From: Chloroflexota bacterium
GTDB taxonomy: Bacteria > Chloroflexota > Limnocylindria > Limnocylindrales > CSP1-4
Assembly (NCBI GenBank): GCA_027364875.1
Contig: DAHXON010000031.1
Span: 1 to 34,994, forward strand
Direction of reading: 5' to 3'
Length of the DNA stretch: 34,994 nucleotides
The notes beneath the pieces were generated by a model. That model was given only the letters and a program-made list of their open reading frames with translations. It was not told the origin of the DNA and did no database searches. Shown in pieces: positions 30,799-34,994 of this stretch (position 1 is the stretch's first letter; every line of letters starts with the position of its first letter). Made by a program: the position numbers and the translations under genes.

Positions 30799-31272
30799 CT
30801 ACTCGCCCGAGGGCGGGCCCGGAGCCACCGGCGGACGGCGCCTGGCTCCTTCGTGCTCGGCGCGAGATCGGGGGCCTCGCTCCGCGACCTTGAGACGGAC
30901 GATCGCCCGCTCCAGTGCCGCGCGAGCGGCGCCGAGGTCGGCGGGTTCGACCATGCCGCCTTCGAGCACGCGCTGGGCCTCGCGACGGGCCCGCTCCGCG
31001 CGGGTGACGTCGATCTCGGAGGCCATGTCGGCGGTTTCGGCCAGGACGACGACGCGGTCCGGGCGGACCTGGACGAAGCCACCGAAGATGGCGAACTCCT
31101 CCTCGTCCGCGCCTCGCCTGAGCCGCAGGACGCCGTGGCCCAGGAGCGAGATCAAGGGGGCGTGATGCGGCAGGATGCCGAGCTCGCCCTCGCTGCCGGG
31201 CACGATGACTTCGTCGACGTCGCCCTCGAAGGCTCGTCTCTCCGGAGTCACTATCTCTAGATGGAGTGGCAT
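30799..31272 (-). CDS. atpC: F1 ATP synthase subunit epsilon
   Basis: Epsilon is part of the F1 rotor and inhibits ATP hydrolysis. The 157-residue protein has the family beta-sandwich (LHLEIVTPERRAFEGDVDEV, IVPGSEGELGILPHHAPLIS, EFAIFGGFVQVRPDRVVVLA) and the two C-terminal helices (DVTRAERARREAQRVLEGG, ARAALERAIVRLKVAE). It then has an extra basic/Pro tail of about 30 residues, making it longer than the usual 130-140. The ATG at 31272 lies 145 nt after the atpD stop, a larger gap than usual. GGAAT is a weak ribosome-binding site. Confidence 0.93.
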   Translation of the reverse strand: MPLHLEIVTPERRAFEGDVDEVIVPGSEGELGILPHHAPLISLLGHGVLRLRRGADEEEFAIFGGFVQVRPDRVVVLAETADMASEIDVTRAERARREAQRVLEGGMVEPADLGAARAALERAIVRLKVAERGPRSRAEHEGARRRPPVAPGPPSGE

Positions 31273-31417
31273 CTCATCTATTCCTTAGTGCGCGACGCGG
31301 AACCGAGTGGCTGAGCCGCAAGCGCGGCGACGGACACCGGGAGCCGGAGCGAGCCGACTCTGACCGAAGGGAAGGCTCGGCGAGCACAGGCTTCCGGCGG
31401 CCAAGCGCCGCGCGAAC

Positions 31418-33827
<2,410 letters not shown>

Positions 33828-33842
33828 GCTACTCCCCGACCG

Positions 33843-34994
<1,152 letters not shown>

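Noticed and set aside
29539-31260. 573-codon plus-strand open frame
   Set aside because: Antisense to murA and atpC; no domain features.

Overview
The window is about 35 kb of high-GC DNA (roughly two thirds G+C by eye). It encodes about 28 proteins and no RNA gene that I could find. The most likely source is an uncultivated member of the phylum Chloroflexota, near the Limnocylindria/Ellin6529-type lineages. This is an inference from four things: an outer-membrane-free Tad pilus locus preceded by DegS/NarL-like regulators, a DUF5317 domain, the run atpA-atpG-atpD-atpC-murA-mreB, and very high GC. I could not run a phylogeny. The window looks like a whole contig: its right end cuts atpA, and its left end carries an inverted fold-back inside a gene.

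Layout. (1) 1-7513, plus strand: a 5'-truncated SARP/BTAD-type regulator, a membrane HD-GYP protein (c-di-GMP phosphodiesterase family), a DUF5317-MFS fusion transporter, an acidic one-TM protein, and protein-isoaspartate methyltransferase. (2) 7527-10963, minus strand: a GT4 glycosyltransferase, a CelD/FemAB-like acyltransferase and a dolichyl-phosphate-type GT2 enzyme. (3) 11299-12933, plus strand: an ArnT/PMT-like membrane glycosyltransferase (GT39). The four genes of blocks 2 and 3 look like a cell-envelope or protein glycosylation group. (4) 12930-22720, plus strand: a DegS-like histidine kinase, a NarL-type response regulator, a second kinase-like protein whose ATP-binding domain looks degenerate, two Flp pilins, CpaB, CpaE, TadA/CpaF, TadB and TadC. 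This is a Tad/Flp pilus machine with its own two-component module upstream. (5) 22717-25862, plus strand: DUF192, ComF, long-form HPF and an endonuclease IV homologue. (6) 25859-34994, minus strand: an XRE regulator, a flippase-like membrane protein, a PHP phosphoesterase, MreB, MurA, and ATP synthase epsilon, beta, gamma and partial alpha.

How the genes work together. The kinase/regulator/kinase-like trio probably controls pilus production, and the first pilin gene abuts the third regulator gene. The second pilin gene has a strong ribosome-binding site and an excellent intrinsic terminator, which fits a highly expressed major pilin. CpaE (which has an intact receiver domain), TadA, TadB and TadC form the assembly motor. 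The right-hand block joins energy production (F1 ATPase) to wall synthesis (MurA, MreB), an arrangement also known near atpC in Firmicutes.

Main points for a second look: the pseudokinase-containing regulatory trio; the MurA Cys-to-Asp change at the fosfomycin target; the DUF5317-MFS fusion; the tandem-repeat insertion in endonuclease IV; TANNNT boxes 6-9 nt before several start codons, suggesting leaderless mRNAs; the composition shift inside the HD-GYP gene; and the fold-back at the left end.
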